A DNA stretch of 64,000 nt from Phyllostachys edulis. Its lineage: Eukaryota; Streptophyta; Magnoliopsida; Poales; Poaceae. Both the position numbers and the translations under genes were made by a program. The stretch is taken from NCBI GenBank assembly GCA_036346405.1, contig CM070566.1:17789533-17853532 (forward strand), given 5' to 3'. Shown here in pieces: positions 45,286 through 54,905 of the stretch. Numbering within the stretch: position 1 is the first letter of the stretch; each line of letters begins with the position of its first letter. The notes beneath the pieces are model-generated. The model searched no databases and was not told the DNA's origin. It saw nothing but the letters and a program-made list of their open reading frames with translations.

Positions 45286-46140
45286 ATCTTATATGCAGAA
45301 AGGAGGTAAGTCAACCTTTATTGTAGAATGTTTAACTGGGACTTCACAGTTTTGGTTGATGCATGTAGAATCAAGTTGTAGGATTTATTTCCTATTTGAA
45401 AATCCATTGCATGGAGTAACAGCTTACACTATCCAGATATTTTTGAGAATAAGACTAGGACAATTGGTAGACATTTCTAGGAGAGACATATTCTCGGCAC
45501 CTCAGAGTTACACTATGGTCTATTTGGTGGGGCTTAACTAGAAGCCTCATAATATGGAATTATGGGCACCTCAGAGGATATAGGAGGAACTTAAGCTTCT
45601 AAATAAAAATGTGGCTTCATGTTGTTGATAAGCTATGCCAATAGACAATAATACTTCTTGATAACAATTCATCAATCATTTCAAGAACACATTCACCACA
45701 CAAGTATTCAATACATGAATATGCATCACAGACATGAATGGTGTCGGGGCATCCACCACTCAATTTCACAGCATCATTATAATCAATATTGAAGAAAAAA
45801 ATGATGTGTACAATTCACAAACCCAAGGTATGTTCACACATGAAACATGAAATCACAGTTTTATAATCTACTCTAATGTAACCCTAGATGCTTTTGCAAA
45901 ATCTTTAATCGACCACAGCTGAGCGATGAACCCATTTATGATAAATGTACTGCAAAATGTAACTCCTATGACAAATAATCACATAAAACAATACTACCTT
46001 CTAGACAATTCACTATTCTACATACAAAATGAACAAAGCGCAATTCATGTTCTTATGAAAGACTATATACGACTATACATTATAACAAAGGGTTCATTCA
46101 AACACAGATATTCAATACATGAATGCATTCACCACACAAG
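45286..46140. other. MULE-1 interior, no recognised gene
   Basis: About 850 bases. An open plus-strand frame (45293-45541, 82 codons, with FLIRI-like hydrophobic stretches) is present but matches nothing I know and lacks supporting context. Confidence 0.45.
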
Positions 46141-46300
46141 CAATTATCAATTTGGGCCAGTGAAATTATCAATGACAGACCCATCAATGAACATAATCAT
46201 ACAATAGGAATTCACCACAGCAATTATCAATTCGGGCCAGTGAAATTATCAATGATAGACTCATCAATGAACATAATCATACAATAGGAATCATCCTTTG
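46141..46300. repeat. 80-bp tandem duplication in MULE-1
   Basis: Units start caattatcaatt(t/c)gggccag at 46141 and 46221, with few differences. Confidence 0.88.
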
Positions 46301-46799
46301 TTGCAACAATCGATCGAGCTTGATCACACATGCACCTTCAAATACCTTAGAGACGGCCAGACTCGTGAGGAGGCGGAGGAGGAAGCGGCTGGGCGGGCGG
46401 AGGTGCGGAGGGCGTCGGGCCAGCAGGAGGCGAGGCTGCCGTCGGCCGGGGCTGGGCGGAGGGCGACCAGGCGTCGGGGCGGCCGCGAGAGCTAGAGGAG
46501 AGGCCGGCGTTGGGGCCAGCGATAGGGCTGGAGGGAGAGGCCGGCGTCGAGGAGGATGTGACGCCAAGGAGGCGGCGATCCGGTGGAGGGCGGCCGGCAG
46601 GAGGAGCGGCGTCGGGGACAAGCGCACGCGGTGGGGGAGGAAGAGAGGCGGGGGAGGAGCGCAGGCGGCGGGGCAGGAAGAGAGGCGACGGGACGAACCT
46701 GCGGTGGGGAGGAGCGTAGGCGGCGGGAGGTCGAGAGATGCGGGAGGCGGCGGGATGAAGATGAGAAAATGGGCTGCATCGCTACTTTTAAGTGCCCAT
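46301..46799 (-). other. GC-rich segment next to the right MULE-1 TIR
   Basis: On the minus strand this is a C/T- and CCG-rich stretch of the kind seen in grass 5' leaders. It lies upstream of the transposase and would be first-exon or promoter sequence. Open frames in several frames are due to base composition. Confidence 0.5.
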
Positions 46800-47049
46800 T
46801 GTCACGCCAGACATCTTGGCGTGACAGGGGAGGGTTGTCACGCTGTTGATACCGGCGTGACAGATGCCACGCGGGCCCTCCACGCTGGCATGGCGCGCGG
46901 CCGAGAGCTTGCGTGGCACCTTTGGCCATGCCGCCACTGGTGGCGTGACAGTTTTATTTGGTCACGCCAAAAGGGTCAGATTTGGAAATAAAGTTCGCGA
47001 GGGGTTAACTTTAAAATATTAATAAAAAAAGGATTAAATAAAAAAAATC
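46800..47049. repeat. Right terminal inverted repeat of MULE-1
   Basis: Reverse complement of 39529-39780 with moderate divergence. Contains several tggcgtgac / gtcacgcca motifs. Confidence 0.88.
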
Positions 47050-47058
47050 CTTGCAAGT

Positions 47059-47613
47059 TGCAACTCCACATTGAACCCTATATATTTGATCTTCAAATAA
47101 GTACACAAATAAACACATTGCAGAGTTTCTTTCAAAAAAAAAATATCAAGAAGAATTTAGTAGTAGTTATCATAAGATAAATAATTGTTGATGTAGGGTC
47201 ATACAGGGTAACTTCTTTTTGAAACTAATCTATATTTACAACCCATATATAGATATAATTCGTCAAACTTCTTGCACATGTGCAGATGGCAAGGAAGGAG
47301 CAGCTCGAACATTGCGCATTAAATAACTCCAGGAACGCATTAAAAAGTTTTACAAATTCCAATTGTTTACACCCCAAAATTTAAGATGTTATAGTTTTCT
47401 GAATTGAAGGTTTTCAACGTGGCAAGATATGTCAATTGTGTGTTGAAGTATACCATCCACCTCTCTTAATCGGTTTAAACTTTTTGGTGAACTGGTTGAT
47501 GCATAAAACTTAATATTATGTACTCTTTTTTTACTAGTTTTTCTTTGGTTTTTTTAGAAGAAGTTTTCATTTAATGCAGCATGAAAATGACATTGGCAAG
47601 TGTCAAGAGGGAG
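47059..47613. other. Spacer, no feature seen
   Basis: AT-rich DNA between MULE-1 and the LTR-like segment. No coding signal. Confidence 0.55.
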
Positions 47614-48095
47614 TGTTGTAGGAAAATTCCTATCGTGGACTCTTACCTGGACAAGGACTTTATAGTCATATTTATTTCCTGTAGCAGAGTCCGAGTAAAT
47701 TACTACCTCAGTTCAGAAATATATAACGTTTTAGGAAGCGTGCAGTCAATTTTTTTTAACTTTGACCACTAATACGTAAAAAAATATTTGTATTGGTCAC
47801 GTGAAAATGGGTATCATTAGATTAGTCATGAAAAAATATTTTCATCATATAATAATTTTATATTATTTTATGAACACATTCATATAACAAGTAATGATAA
47901 AAGTTGCATGTTAGAGACCATATCGATATCCAAAACATCATATATTCTTGAACAGATGGAGTACTTCTCATCGTACCTCTATATAAGCGAGGTTAGGGCT
48001 ATGCCTATTGTACACACATACCTAGGTACAACATATCAATAAAGTGGAGAGAAGGCTGCAGGGCTATATCTTGTGTTAATGTCTACTTATTTTCA
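47614..48095 (+). repeat. Possible Copia LTR carrying a Stowaway MITE
   Basis: gtcaagagggag (polypurine-like) precedes TGTTGTAGGAAAATTCC, a Copia-type LTR start. A TATA-like ctatataagcg at about 47980 and aataaag at about 48042 fit an LTR promoter and polyadenylation region. The right end (tttca near 48095) is a guess. A MITE (47703-47961) is inserted near the start. Confidence 0.4.
47703..47961. mobile_element. Stowaway-type MITE
   Basis: 259 bp flanked by TA (47701-47702, 47962-47963). The ends ctacctcagttcagaaatat and, reversed, ctccatctgttcaagaatat are inverted repeats of the grass Stowaway consensus. Confidence 0.82.
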
Positions 48096-48480
48096 TGTAT
48101 TGAGTATTTGAGTGCTTGATCAGGAAACGCAAACCCATCTCACAACACAAGGTGTATGTCTTAATGCCATACAATTTAACATTGGAAAATTTTAGTCGGT
48201 TTCATATTAACTTGAAAGTCCGTATACAAAAGGGAAAAAGCTCATTTTCACAACTCGATTTGGGTCTCGGAATTGAGGAATATATAGGAATTGAATTACA
48301 TAAAAATATCATTTATTTGGATGCACCAAAGGATTGGAATTTGAATTGTATAAATCTTGTCCTGAACGGGTGGTATACATGAGACTGGTGGTTTAATTCA
48401 AATTGAATGTGAATTTTAGATTCAAAATCTTGAGATTTCATTTTAACCATTTGATCTAATTAGTTCTGATTTCTTCTTTT
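48096..48480. other. Spacer with an unassigned small open frame
   Basis: A plus-strand frame at 48116-48382 (88 codons) has no recognisable domain. I do not consider it a supported gene. Confidence 0.4.
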
Positions 48481-48740
48481 CTACAATTACAAAAAAGACG
48501 CACACACGCAAACACCATCATGCATGCACGCACACGCGAATGCGCCACCTTAGTACATGCCTAGAGAAATGAAGGCCGGTGATAAATCAACGGCCTCACA
48601 AAATTCCTACGTAATCTCACTTGCATGTGCACCATGATTTGAACCCTAATGGGTGGAGTCATACACCCACAACTCTAATACAGCACCAAAAGGTGATTCC
48701 GATTAATTCTGATTTCCATGAACGTGCAAATCAAAATCGA
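48481..48740 (-). mobile_element. Possible tRNA-derived SINE
   Basis: On the minus strand a good B box, ggttcaaatc (about 48634), is followed by a tail rich in gtgtgcgtgcatg-type repeats and ends in a T-rich run. The A box is not clear. Confidence 0.38.
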
Positions 48741-49769
48741 TTACTACTACAAGTAGTGGGCAGAACGAGCGACTCAACAGATCGTGATCCTGGAACCTGA
48801 CAATACGTATTACGGTGCATTATGTTTTGGCAATTAACTAGTTATCAAATCGTGCATCCACTGGTTTCATCACTGGTTGCTAACAATAATAATTAGTACT
48901 AGGATGTTTGCGAGTGCTGCGCCGCGCTATTGATCTAAGCTTGGATGCACGGTAGGCATGTTTTTCAACTATGCAAAATGGAACTGATATTGTAAGCTAC
49001 AATCAGGCTTCGTTGGGCTATGTTGGGAAATTGTTTGAGAGAAGCAAGGTCCCGGTCCAGCTAAAACAGTTAAACAAACACCGTGTATCAAGAAAATAAT
49101 AGTTTTGAAGCTAAATTCAAATTATTTTTACTGAAGCTTCAGAGTTCAAAACAGCTAATTAAAAATAGGATTGATCTACGTCATGCTGAAGTGAAAGAAT
49201 GCTGGTATACGTGATAGTAATGTTCTAGAAAAGTCTCATGAGGATATATTAATCGAAAACTATTTTTTAGAGGCAAATTGAAAATGTTCTCTTCCTTTTC
49301 TAGGAAAACCTCTAGTCTAACTTGAAACTATTAGACATACTCAACAAAGTCATAGTAGGATTTGAAAGTCAGTTCACAACAGGAAAACTTGCATAAGACT
49401 ACATAAGATTTGAAATAGTAGGGAGTTTTATTGAGGTGATGTAATGCAATGATATATTAATATATTAACAACCAAACATGTACGTGTGTGTTTTTTCTGA
49501 AATTCGTAATGTGCATCCACAAGTACTGCAATATTAGATGTCTCAAATAATTAAAGATAGAAGGAGAGTGACACACATATCAGTTATGTGATTAGCACGG
49601 ATTTAAGAATTTGTGACGTGCGTACCTGAAATTTAGGGGAATAAAGGTAGGGAAATTCCATAGTTGGCTTAAGATCACCTTGAATACATGTGAGCAATAG
49701 CACCGAAGGTCCACAAACAATCCCCGAAATCCAGGGAAAAAAATGTAGTCATTCTTGTCTTTTGTCATG
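48741..49769. other. Spacer, no feature seen
   Basis: About 1 kb of AT-rich DNA with no coding signal or terminal repeats that I could recognise. Confidence 0.5.
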
Positions 49770-49869
49770 TCAACTATTTTTTAGGAAAAAAATGGCAGCA
49801 CTCTAACGTCAAAATAATATCATGGAGTGATTTGTGTCTAATGAACTCAGCACATATTATAGTAATTAA

Positions 49870-50215
49870 ACTGATAATAGCATTTACCTGTCTACCACGA
49901 CCCTTGCCTTTAGGGGCTCCTTCATTGATACCAGAAAGATCAAGAGGTTGGATCTTGGTAGCATTGTAATGGATAATACCAGGAATGCAAGTGAGGGTTT
50001 TGAACTCATATGATGCAACTTCAGAACATGTCCTAGCTAACATAGTTAAAAGAACTGACTTTCCAACATTGCAATATGAATTGTTAAAAACACGACTCGT
50101 ATTGATGTAATAAATGTGAGAGCAACTCCGAGACCAAATCTGCAACAACTTCCAACGAAACTGTGTGCTAGCATTGAGCCGAAGGACGCAAGACACCTGT
50201 TCGCTAAACAAGCCA
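49870..50215 (-). pseudogene. Fragment of a DRG-family GTPase gene
   Basis: Minus strand: NVGKSVLLTMLARTCSEVAS, YEFKTLTCIPGIIHYN, then IQPLDLSGINEGAPKGKGRG ending RQ before a GTAAAT donor-like site (about 49888). These match the G1 (VGKS), G2 and G3 (LDLPG, here LDLSG) region of developmentally regulated GTP-binding proteins, closest to the DRG2 type. The G1 start (GFPS in intact proteins) is degraded. Only about 65 of some 400 residues remain. It abuts LINE RT sequence on its upstream side, so it is probably a transposed or captured fragment rather than a gene in place. Confidence 0.82.
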
Positions 50216-51070
50216 CAAGAAATTTATTGGGGCCAAGCAAGATTTGTTAAAGTTGACTTTCAGACCAGTTGATTGGTCATATGTTTGCAAGACCACTTCC
50301 GAACAGTGCAGTTGAGTATTTGAAGCTTGCATGAATAAGAGAGTATCATCTGCATATAGTACAATCGGGAAGTCTAAATCCTGTGGCAAATTTAAAGGCA
50401 TTTGAAACAAACCCCTCTGAAGTGCTTTATTTACAATTGCTAGCAACAGATCTGTAGCTATAACAAATAAGGAAGGTGAAACTGGGTCTCCTTGCCCAAC
50501 TCCTCTTCTACACCAAAAAGTTTTACCAGGGACACCATTGAGCAAAATAGAGAGTGTCAGTGATATCAGTATTTGTTTAATTCACCATCTAGATATTTTC
50601 ATAAAAACCTTTGTGTTCCAAAATTTGCATAAATGTGTCATGTTCAACTGTATCAAAAACCTTCTCAAAATCCAACTTTAGAATGATGAGTTCCTTCTTT
50701 GAGTGATGACATTGGTGTAAATATTCAAATGCCTAGGCCAAACAATCTTGAATAATTATTGTTTTAATAAAGCCATACTAAGTTTTATGAATGGGAGAAA
50801 CAATCACACTCTGAAATCTGTCTATCAGCTGCTTGGTTAGCAGTTTAATAGTAGAATTTCACAGAGAGATTGTTCTAAAATCATTTACTCCTTCAGGTGA
50901 GTTCTTCTTTGGCACAAGAGTGGTGAGAGCATTGTTTGTGCTCTGTAGGTATACTGTGCCATTGTATTAATCTGAGCAGCGCTTGTAAAAATCATCTTTA
51001 ATTATGGGCCAACACTTTTTAAGACAGACCATTGAAACCATAGGCCCTGTGGCCTTGTCCAGAGGGTGGG
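50216..51070 (-). pseudogene. LINE (L1-type) reverse transcriptase fragment
   Basis: Minus strand: DKATGP (about 51050), LKKCWPIIKDDFYK, NSPEGVNDFRTISL, then LKLDFEKVFDTVEHDTF, LNGVPGKTFWCRRGVGQGDP, FVIATDLLLAIVNKALQ and the active site DFPIVLYADDTLLFMQA, ending STGLKVNFNKS at about 50230. YADD and GQGDP are typical of plant L1-type LINEs. It is broken by stops and frameshifts and cut at about 50216. Upstream it is interrupted by MULE-2; the earlier part of the same ORF continues at 54906-55990. Confidence 0.9.
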
Positions 51071-51182
51071 CGGAATCACCCCTTTTTTAATAATATATTT
51101 TTAACAAGAATTACAAATATAAATGTTTGTTTAATAAAAATACAAAAATGAGCTTCCACATATCGCTAACTTTATCTGTGCA

Positions 51183-51337
51183 TAATGGCAGCTGGAGTAG
51201 CGTTGCTTTTTCTTCCAATGAATCGACGGCCCAGACATGTACAATAGGGTGTTCATCGACCAGAAGTACATGTTCAACTACGTGGTGCGACCCGAGGTCT
51301 TCCATCGTTGGAAACCTTACGTGCTCGACCCTATTGA
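51183..51337 (+). pseudogene. GRF-like gene fragment in MULE-2, left part
   Basis: After an acceptor-like aatggcag, the plus strand reads RCFFFQ, IDGPDMYNRVFIDQKYMFNY and RPEVFHRWKPYVLDPID, aligning with exon 2 of the MULE-1 gene (RCHFFQWIDSPEMYDRAFIQ). Two in-frame stops lie before and within the finger (TAG, and TGA in place of the Trp codon). Exon 1 (CxCG part) is missing: the TIR is almost directly adjacent. The CACTA element cuts the reading frame at 51337. Confidence 0.72.
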
Positions 51338-51719
51338 CACTACTACAAAAAGGCTAATACTAGATGTCTCATAATAGACGGTTGCCCAAACCCGTCTGTA
51401 TTACATGCATTCACAGACAGTTTTGGTTTTGCGACCGTCTGTGTTACTGGCTGCGCTAAAAACCTTATGTGAAGAGGTTATAGCACAGATGGTTCATGTT
51501 GAAAACCATTTGTGAAATACCACAGACGGTTCTAAACAAGAACCATTTTTGATATTAATTAGTGTCACAAACGGTTTTAAAACACAACCGTATGTGATAC
51601 TTCACAGACGGTTTTAATAATGAACCGTCTGTGATATGAGACCATATCACGGACGGTTCCATTGTGGAACCGTCTGTGATAAGTATCACTGACGGTTCCA
51701 TCATAGAACCGACTGTGAT

Positions 51720-52320
51720 AAGTCTCTTTATTAGTAGGAGCCCGCTAGGGTTTGCGCTAACTCGTCACTCCCCAGCGGCCTTACTCTCCGTTCCCCTCCC
51801 CAACCCAAGTGACCCCGTCGTCGACGCCGCCATTTCTCCCATCGCTGACGATAAGAGTGTCTTTTGCAGTGTCACCGTTATGCCACAACTACGGTGACGC
51901 TGCGCGCCTTCCCCTCTTCCTCCTCCCCCCGGCGTTCGTGCGCGACCCCGGCTACCTCTTCACCGACGATGTCGAGGTAAGACAGATCTATCACCTATTG
52001 GTTTGTGTTGTTGGTATTCATATGAACCGAGCTCCTCCTCCCTCTCGCCGCCAGCTCCCGCACCTCCGGATCAAGCTCCCTCCTCCCTGCGCCGCCGGAT
52101 CAAGCTCCCTCCTCCCTGCGCCGCCGGATCAAGCTCCCTCCTCCCTGCGCCGTCGGATCAAGCTCCTAGTCCTCCCTCACTACGCCGCTGGCCCTGGCTC
52201 CTCCTCCCTACGCCGCAGCTCCATCTCCTCCTCCATCTCGCCGCAGGCTCATTGCGCTACCTCGGACCTCCCTCGCTCCTCCAACCACTCTGGCTCTCCC
52301 ACTAACGCGTAAGTCCCCTT
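51720..52320 (+). other. GC-rich possible captured exon in the CACTA element
   Basis: A genic-looking segment with a frame reading LPPAFVRDPGYLFTDDVE before a GTAAGA donor-like site (about 51976). I do not recognise the parent gene. It is followed by a 29-bp minisatellite. Confidence 0.4.
52067..52182 (+). repeat. 29-bp minisatellite, four units
   Basis: Unit cggatcaagctccctcctcc... repeats at 52067, 52096, 52125 and 52154 with slight divergence in the last copy. Confidence 0.92.
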
Positions 52321-52955
52321 CTTGTCTTCTTGATATTGTCTGGTTGTTGGTTGATGCTGATGGTGATAGCCATTGGCTAGAGCCCAGATGCTAAATGTGT
52401 AATACATACATACATGAAGAGTTGCAGAGAAGTGTAAATGTGTAATACATACATGTAGAGAGAAGTAGAGAAATCATAAATACAAATGAATGCAATGATT
52501 GTGCACTTGTGCTGATTGCTGAATGAGTGAATTCAGAAGTGTAAGTGTTGTCTGCTATTGAAGTATTCAGAAGTGTCAAGTGTTGTGTCTTCTATTGATA
52601 TGTATTGGTTGTTGATATGTTATGACTTATTGGGTTGTTGATATGTATTGGCTGTTGATATGTTATATTGTGATGAGTTATGACTTATTTAGAAGTGTCA
52701 AGTGTTGTCTGCTATTGATAGTGGAAACTTGCTTGGTGAACTATGGGCTGTTGATATGTATGATTGATGATTTGCAAAAATAGATGTATAAAATGTGTGA
52801 TATGTATGCTATGACTTATTTGTTGATTTGTCATTTTGTCAAGATGTCATCCGTTGCTTCTCGCCATTCATTTCACATTTGTCTGTGTAACTGTGTTCAT
52901 GCTGGTCAAGTTCTCCTACCTTGCGTCCTAGGTACGTCCTACCATTCCATTCCTA

Positions 52956-52958
<3 letters not shown>

Positions 52959-53029
<71 letters not shown>
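52959..53029. repeat. Compound (TG)n(TA)n microsatellite
   Basis: About 22 TG units followed by about 13 TA units, ending at the left edge of the foldback element. Confidence 0.97.
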
Positions 53030-53414
53030 TGTCTTAGTCCCTTAGTCCCTTAGCCACTTTCGGGGGGTCGTTCACGCAGTATGAGGAGAAAGAGACATCA
53101 ACCACGGACAACTTCATTGAGCCCCTGCAAGTTTAAGAAGTATGGCTGCTAGGAGAGCGTGAGGACATCCAATTACTTGGTTGCTAATACGTGATGCCAC
53201 TTCCGGTCGAGTACCTACGCATTAAGAAAGTGACGTGGACGCGCAAGTACTTGACTTGTGGAAGTGGCATCATGCATCAAGAACTGTAATGATGTCCTCG
53301 ACGCCGCCCCGTAGCCGTATTTTTAAACTTTGTGGGCTCAATGAAGTTGTTCGTGGTTGCTGCTCTTCCTCCTCATGTCATGCGGGACTAATTCCTAAAG
53401 TGGCCGAGGACTAG

Positions 53415-53417
<3 letters not shown>
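53030..53417. mobile_element. (TA)n-flanked foldback element inside the CACTA element
   Basis: About 385 bp forming one long inverted repeat with arms of roughly 185 bp. Left-arm blocks ttagccactttcgg, acaacttcattgagccc and gatgccacttcc recur reversed at the right. Both outer ends run into (TA)n tracts (52959-53029, 53417-53497). The arrangement recalls microsatellite-targeting elements such as Micron in rice; identity with that family is not shown. RNA from it would fold into a near-perfect hairpin. Confidence 0.75.

Positions 53418-53497
<80 letters not shown>
53417..53497. repeat. (TA)n microsatellite
   Basis: About 40 uninterrupted TA units at the right edge of the foldback element. Confidence 0.98.
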
Positions 53498-53501
<4 letters not shown>

Positions 53502-53861
53502 CCGGTTTTAAAGGCACAAGTAGTCACTGCTTGGTGGCCTTATAGAGAAAAGTCATCACAAATAGACGGTTTTAGCCACAAACCGACTGTGATATACAGT
53601 CATCACAGAAGGTTTGTGGCTGAAATCGTCTGTGATATATAAGTCATCACAGACGGTTTCAGCTAAAAACCATCTGTGATAGTGGCCTATCACAGATGGT
53701 TTTTAGCTGAAACCATCTGTGATAGTATGCATCACAAACGGTTTTCAAACCGTCTATGATGACCTCATGTCATCACTAACCCGTAAACTCAGACAGCTCA
53801 AGAAACCGTCTGTGATGACGCTTTTGAACCGTCTGTAAAGACCTTTTCTGTAGTAGTGTGA

Positions 53862-54320
53862 AAAGACACCTTTGGAGTCCAAGAAACCGGGGTGGTGGTG
53901 GATGACCCCCGAACAGCATGTAGAGGAGGATTAGTCCATGCGCATGGCTGACAAGGGGAACGCTCCTGCCAGTAAGACCGGTGACCATCCTAGCACCCCC
54001 CGTCACTCGGGTGCACTACGGATCGAAGAGGTAAGTTATGTTCAATTTGTGTCCTGATTATTGATTTGGCCTTACGTTCTTTTAACATCATTCCATCTTC
54101 TAGCCTGTCTTGCAGAACAGGACTGCCTTGGGGATTGGCCGCGCCCGCGGGTCTGCATGAGACAAAGGGAAGGCACCGATTGTCCCATCAGGGGCTGGCG
54201 AACTCGCGATAAACCTTCGAGGTGGGAAAAGTTCGAAGTAAAGTGGTGGGCTAACTTCAAGACTGGTCGCGGCCACGGGTCTGTAGGAGATAAGGGGAAG
54301 GCACCGATGGGTCGCTAAGA
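53862..54320 (+). pseudogene. GRF-like gene fragment in MULE-2, right part
   Basis: Directly after the CACTA element the plus strand continues KTPLESKKPGWWWMTPEQHV, then a TAG, then RMADKGNAPASKTGDHPST and SGALRIEE before a GTAAGT donor at 54031. The DKGxxxAxxxTG and LRIxx|GT pattern matches the repeated exons of MULE-1 (DKGKGKAH..EPG, VIHIDD|GT). A second block near 54237-54318 reads FKTGRGHGSVGDKGKAPMGR and a stop, like a terminal exon copy. So the C-terminal repeated-exon layout is conserved in MULE-2. Confidence 0.65.
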
Positions 54321-54835
54321 CTAACTTCCTTCCGATCAACCCTCATTTCCGATTCCAAAAAAGTGCACATGTATCCTAGGTGTAGATTGGGTTGATGATT
54401 CGTGCATGTAGTCGTTTGTAATGAACATAACCAAACCCTGTGCGCCACGAAATTCACAAATACATTCCAAAGTCTTATTGCCGCAATTGAAATCTCATCT
54501 TCTAAAGTTAACTCTAAAATTGTTCTCTACTTCATATTTCATTATCTTTTCGAAAATGATTGGTTGCACAAACACTTAAAGGTATTACCAAAAAACTTAG
54601 TGAAATCCAGTAAAATTTGAAGCTAAATTCTCTACCAATATAAATATTATTTTAATTTAATTTTCAGGTCTTGTCACCAATCGATAAACTTCTATCGTCA
54701 ATTCAAATGGCGAATTAAGTCTCTGCCGCCATTTGGAATGGCAAAAACACTTTTTTGCATGGTAACGGGGATCCAGTCGTCATTCCAAATAGCGATAGGA
54801 CCATTTCGATATTTGAAATGGCGACAAAAGACCAT
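54321..54835. other. MULE-2 interior, no feature seen
   Basis: About 500 bases of AT-rich DNA between the GRF-like fragment and the right TIR. Around 54700-54830 are degenerate repeats of an (a)aatggcga motif in both orientations. Confidence 0.45.
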
Positions 54836-54905
54836 TTTTGTAATTTTATTAAACAAATATTTCTTTATGTAATTCTATTTATAAAATGTATTATTAAAAA
54901 AAATC

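Larger units (their letters stand above)
39529..47049 (-). mobile_element. Mutator-like element with transposase and GRF-like second gene (MULE-1)
   Basis: 7521 bp. Inverted terminal repeats of about 250 bp (39529-39780 and 46800-47049) begin gattttttt and share aaagttaacccc, gaactttattt and cacgcaag blocks. A 9-bp direct repeat cttgcaagt flanks both ends (39520-39528, 47050-47058), as expected for Mutator. Because this 9-mer lies in the palindrome acttgcaagt it also nearly extends the inverted repeat, but the direct match is exact and the inverted one needs a gap. The two genes inside are both on the minus strand and both decayed. Confidence 0.93.
51338..53858. mobile_element. Non-autonomous CACTA (En/Spm) element
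   Basis: 2521 bp with inverted ends CACTACTACAAAAAGG / ...CTTTTCTGTAGTAGTG and a 3-bp target duplication tga (51335-51337, 53859-53861). Both subterminal regions (51370-51720 and 53540-53850) are filled with direct and inverted copies of a cacagacggttt / aaaccgtctgtg motif, the transposase-binding type seen in this superfamily. No transposase is encoded. Confidence 0.95.
51080..54905. mobile_element. Second Mutator-like element inserted in the LINE (MULE-2)
   Basis: Inverted ends of roughly 70 bp (51080-51150 and 54836-54905) share cttttttaataat, attaca..aa, tttgtttaataaaa and ttacaaaaatg blocks. Flanks carry an imperfect 9-bp repeat: cggaatcac (51071-51079) against ggtaatcac (54906-54914). 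Inside lies part of the GRF-like gene, split by a CACTA element. No transposase is present, so this is a deletion derivative that depended on another element. Its TIR sequence differs from MULE-1. Confidence 0.78.

Noticed and set aside
46320..46991. 223-codon plus-strand frame rich in Arg and Gly
   Set aside because: Low-complexity CGG repeats beside the MULE-1 TIR. The minus strand is the coding strand of this element, and the frame runs into the TIR.
48116..48382. 88-codon frame starting MIRKRKPISQHKVYVL
   Set aside because: No domain, no neighbours and no conserved signals; left as unassigned.
52959..53497. Possible CRISPR-like or structured array from the regular repeats
   Set aside because: These are plain TG/TA microsatellites around an inverted repeat; there are no spacers and the genome is a plant nucleus.
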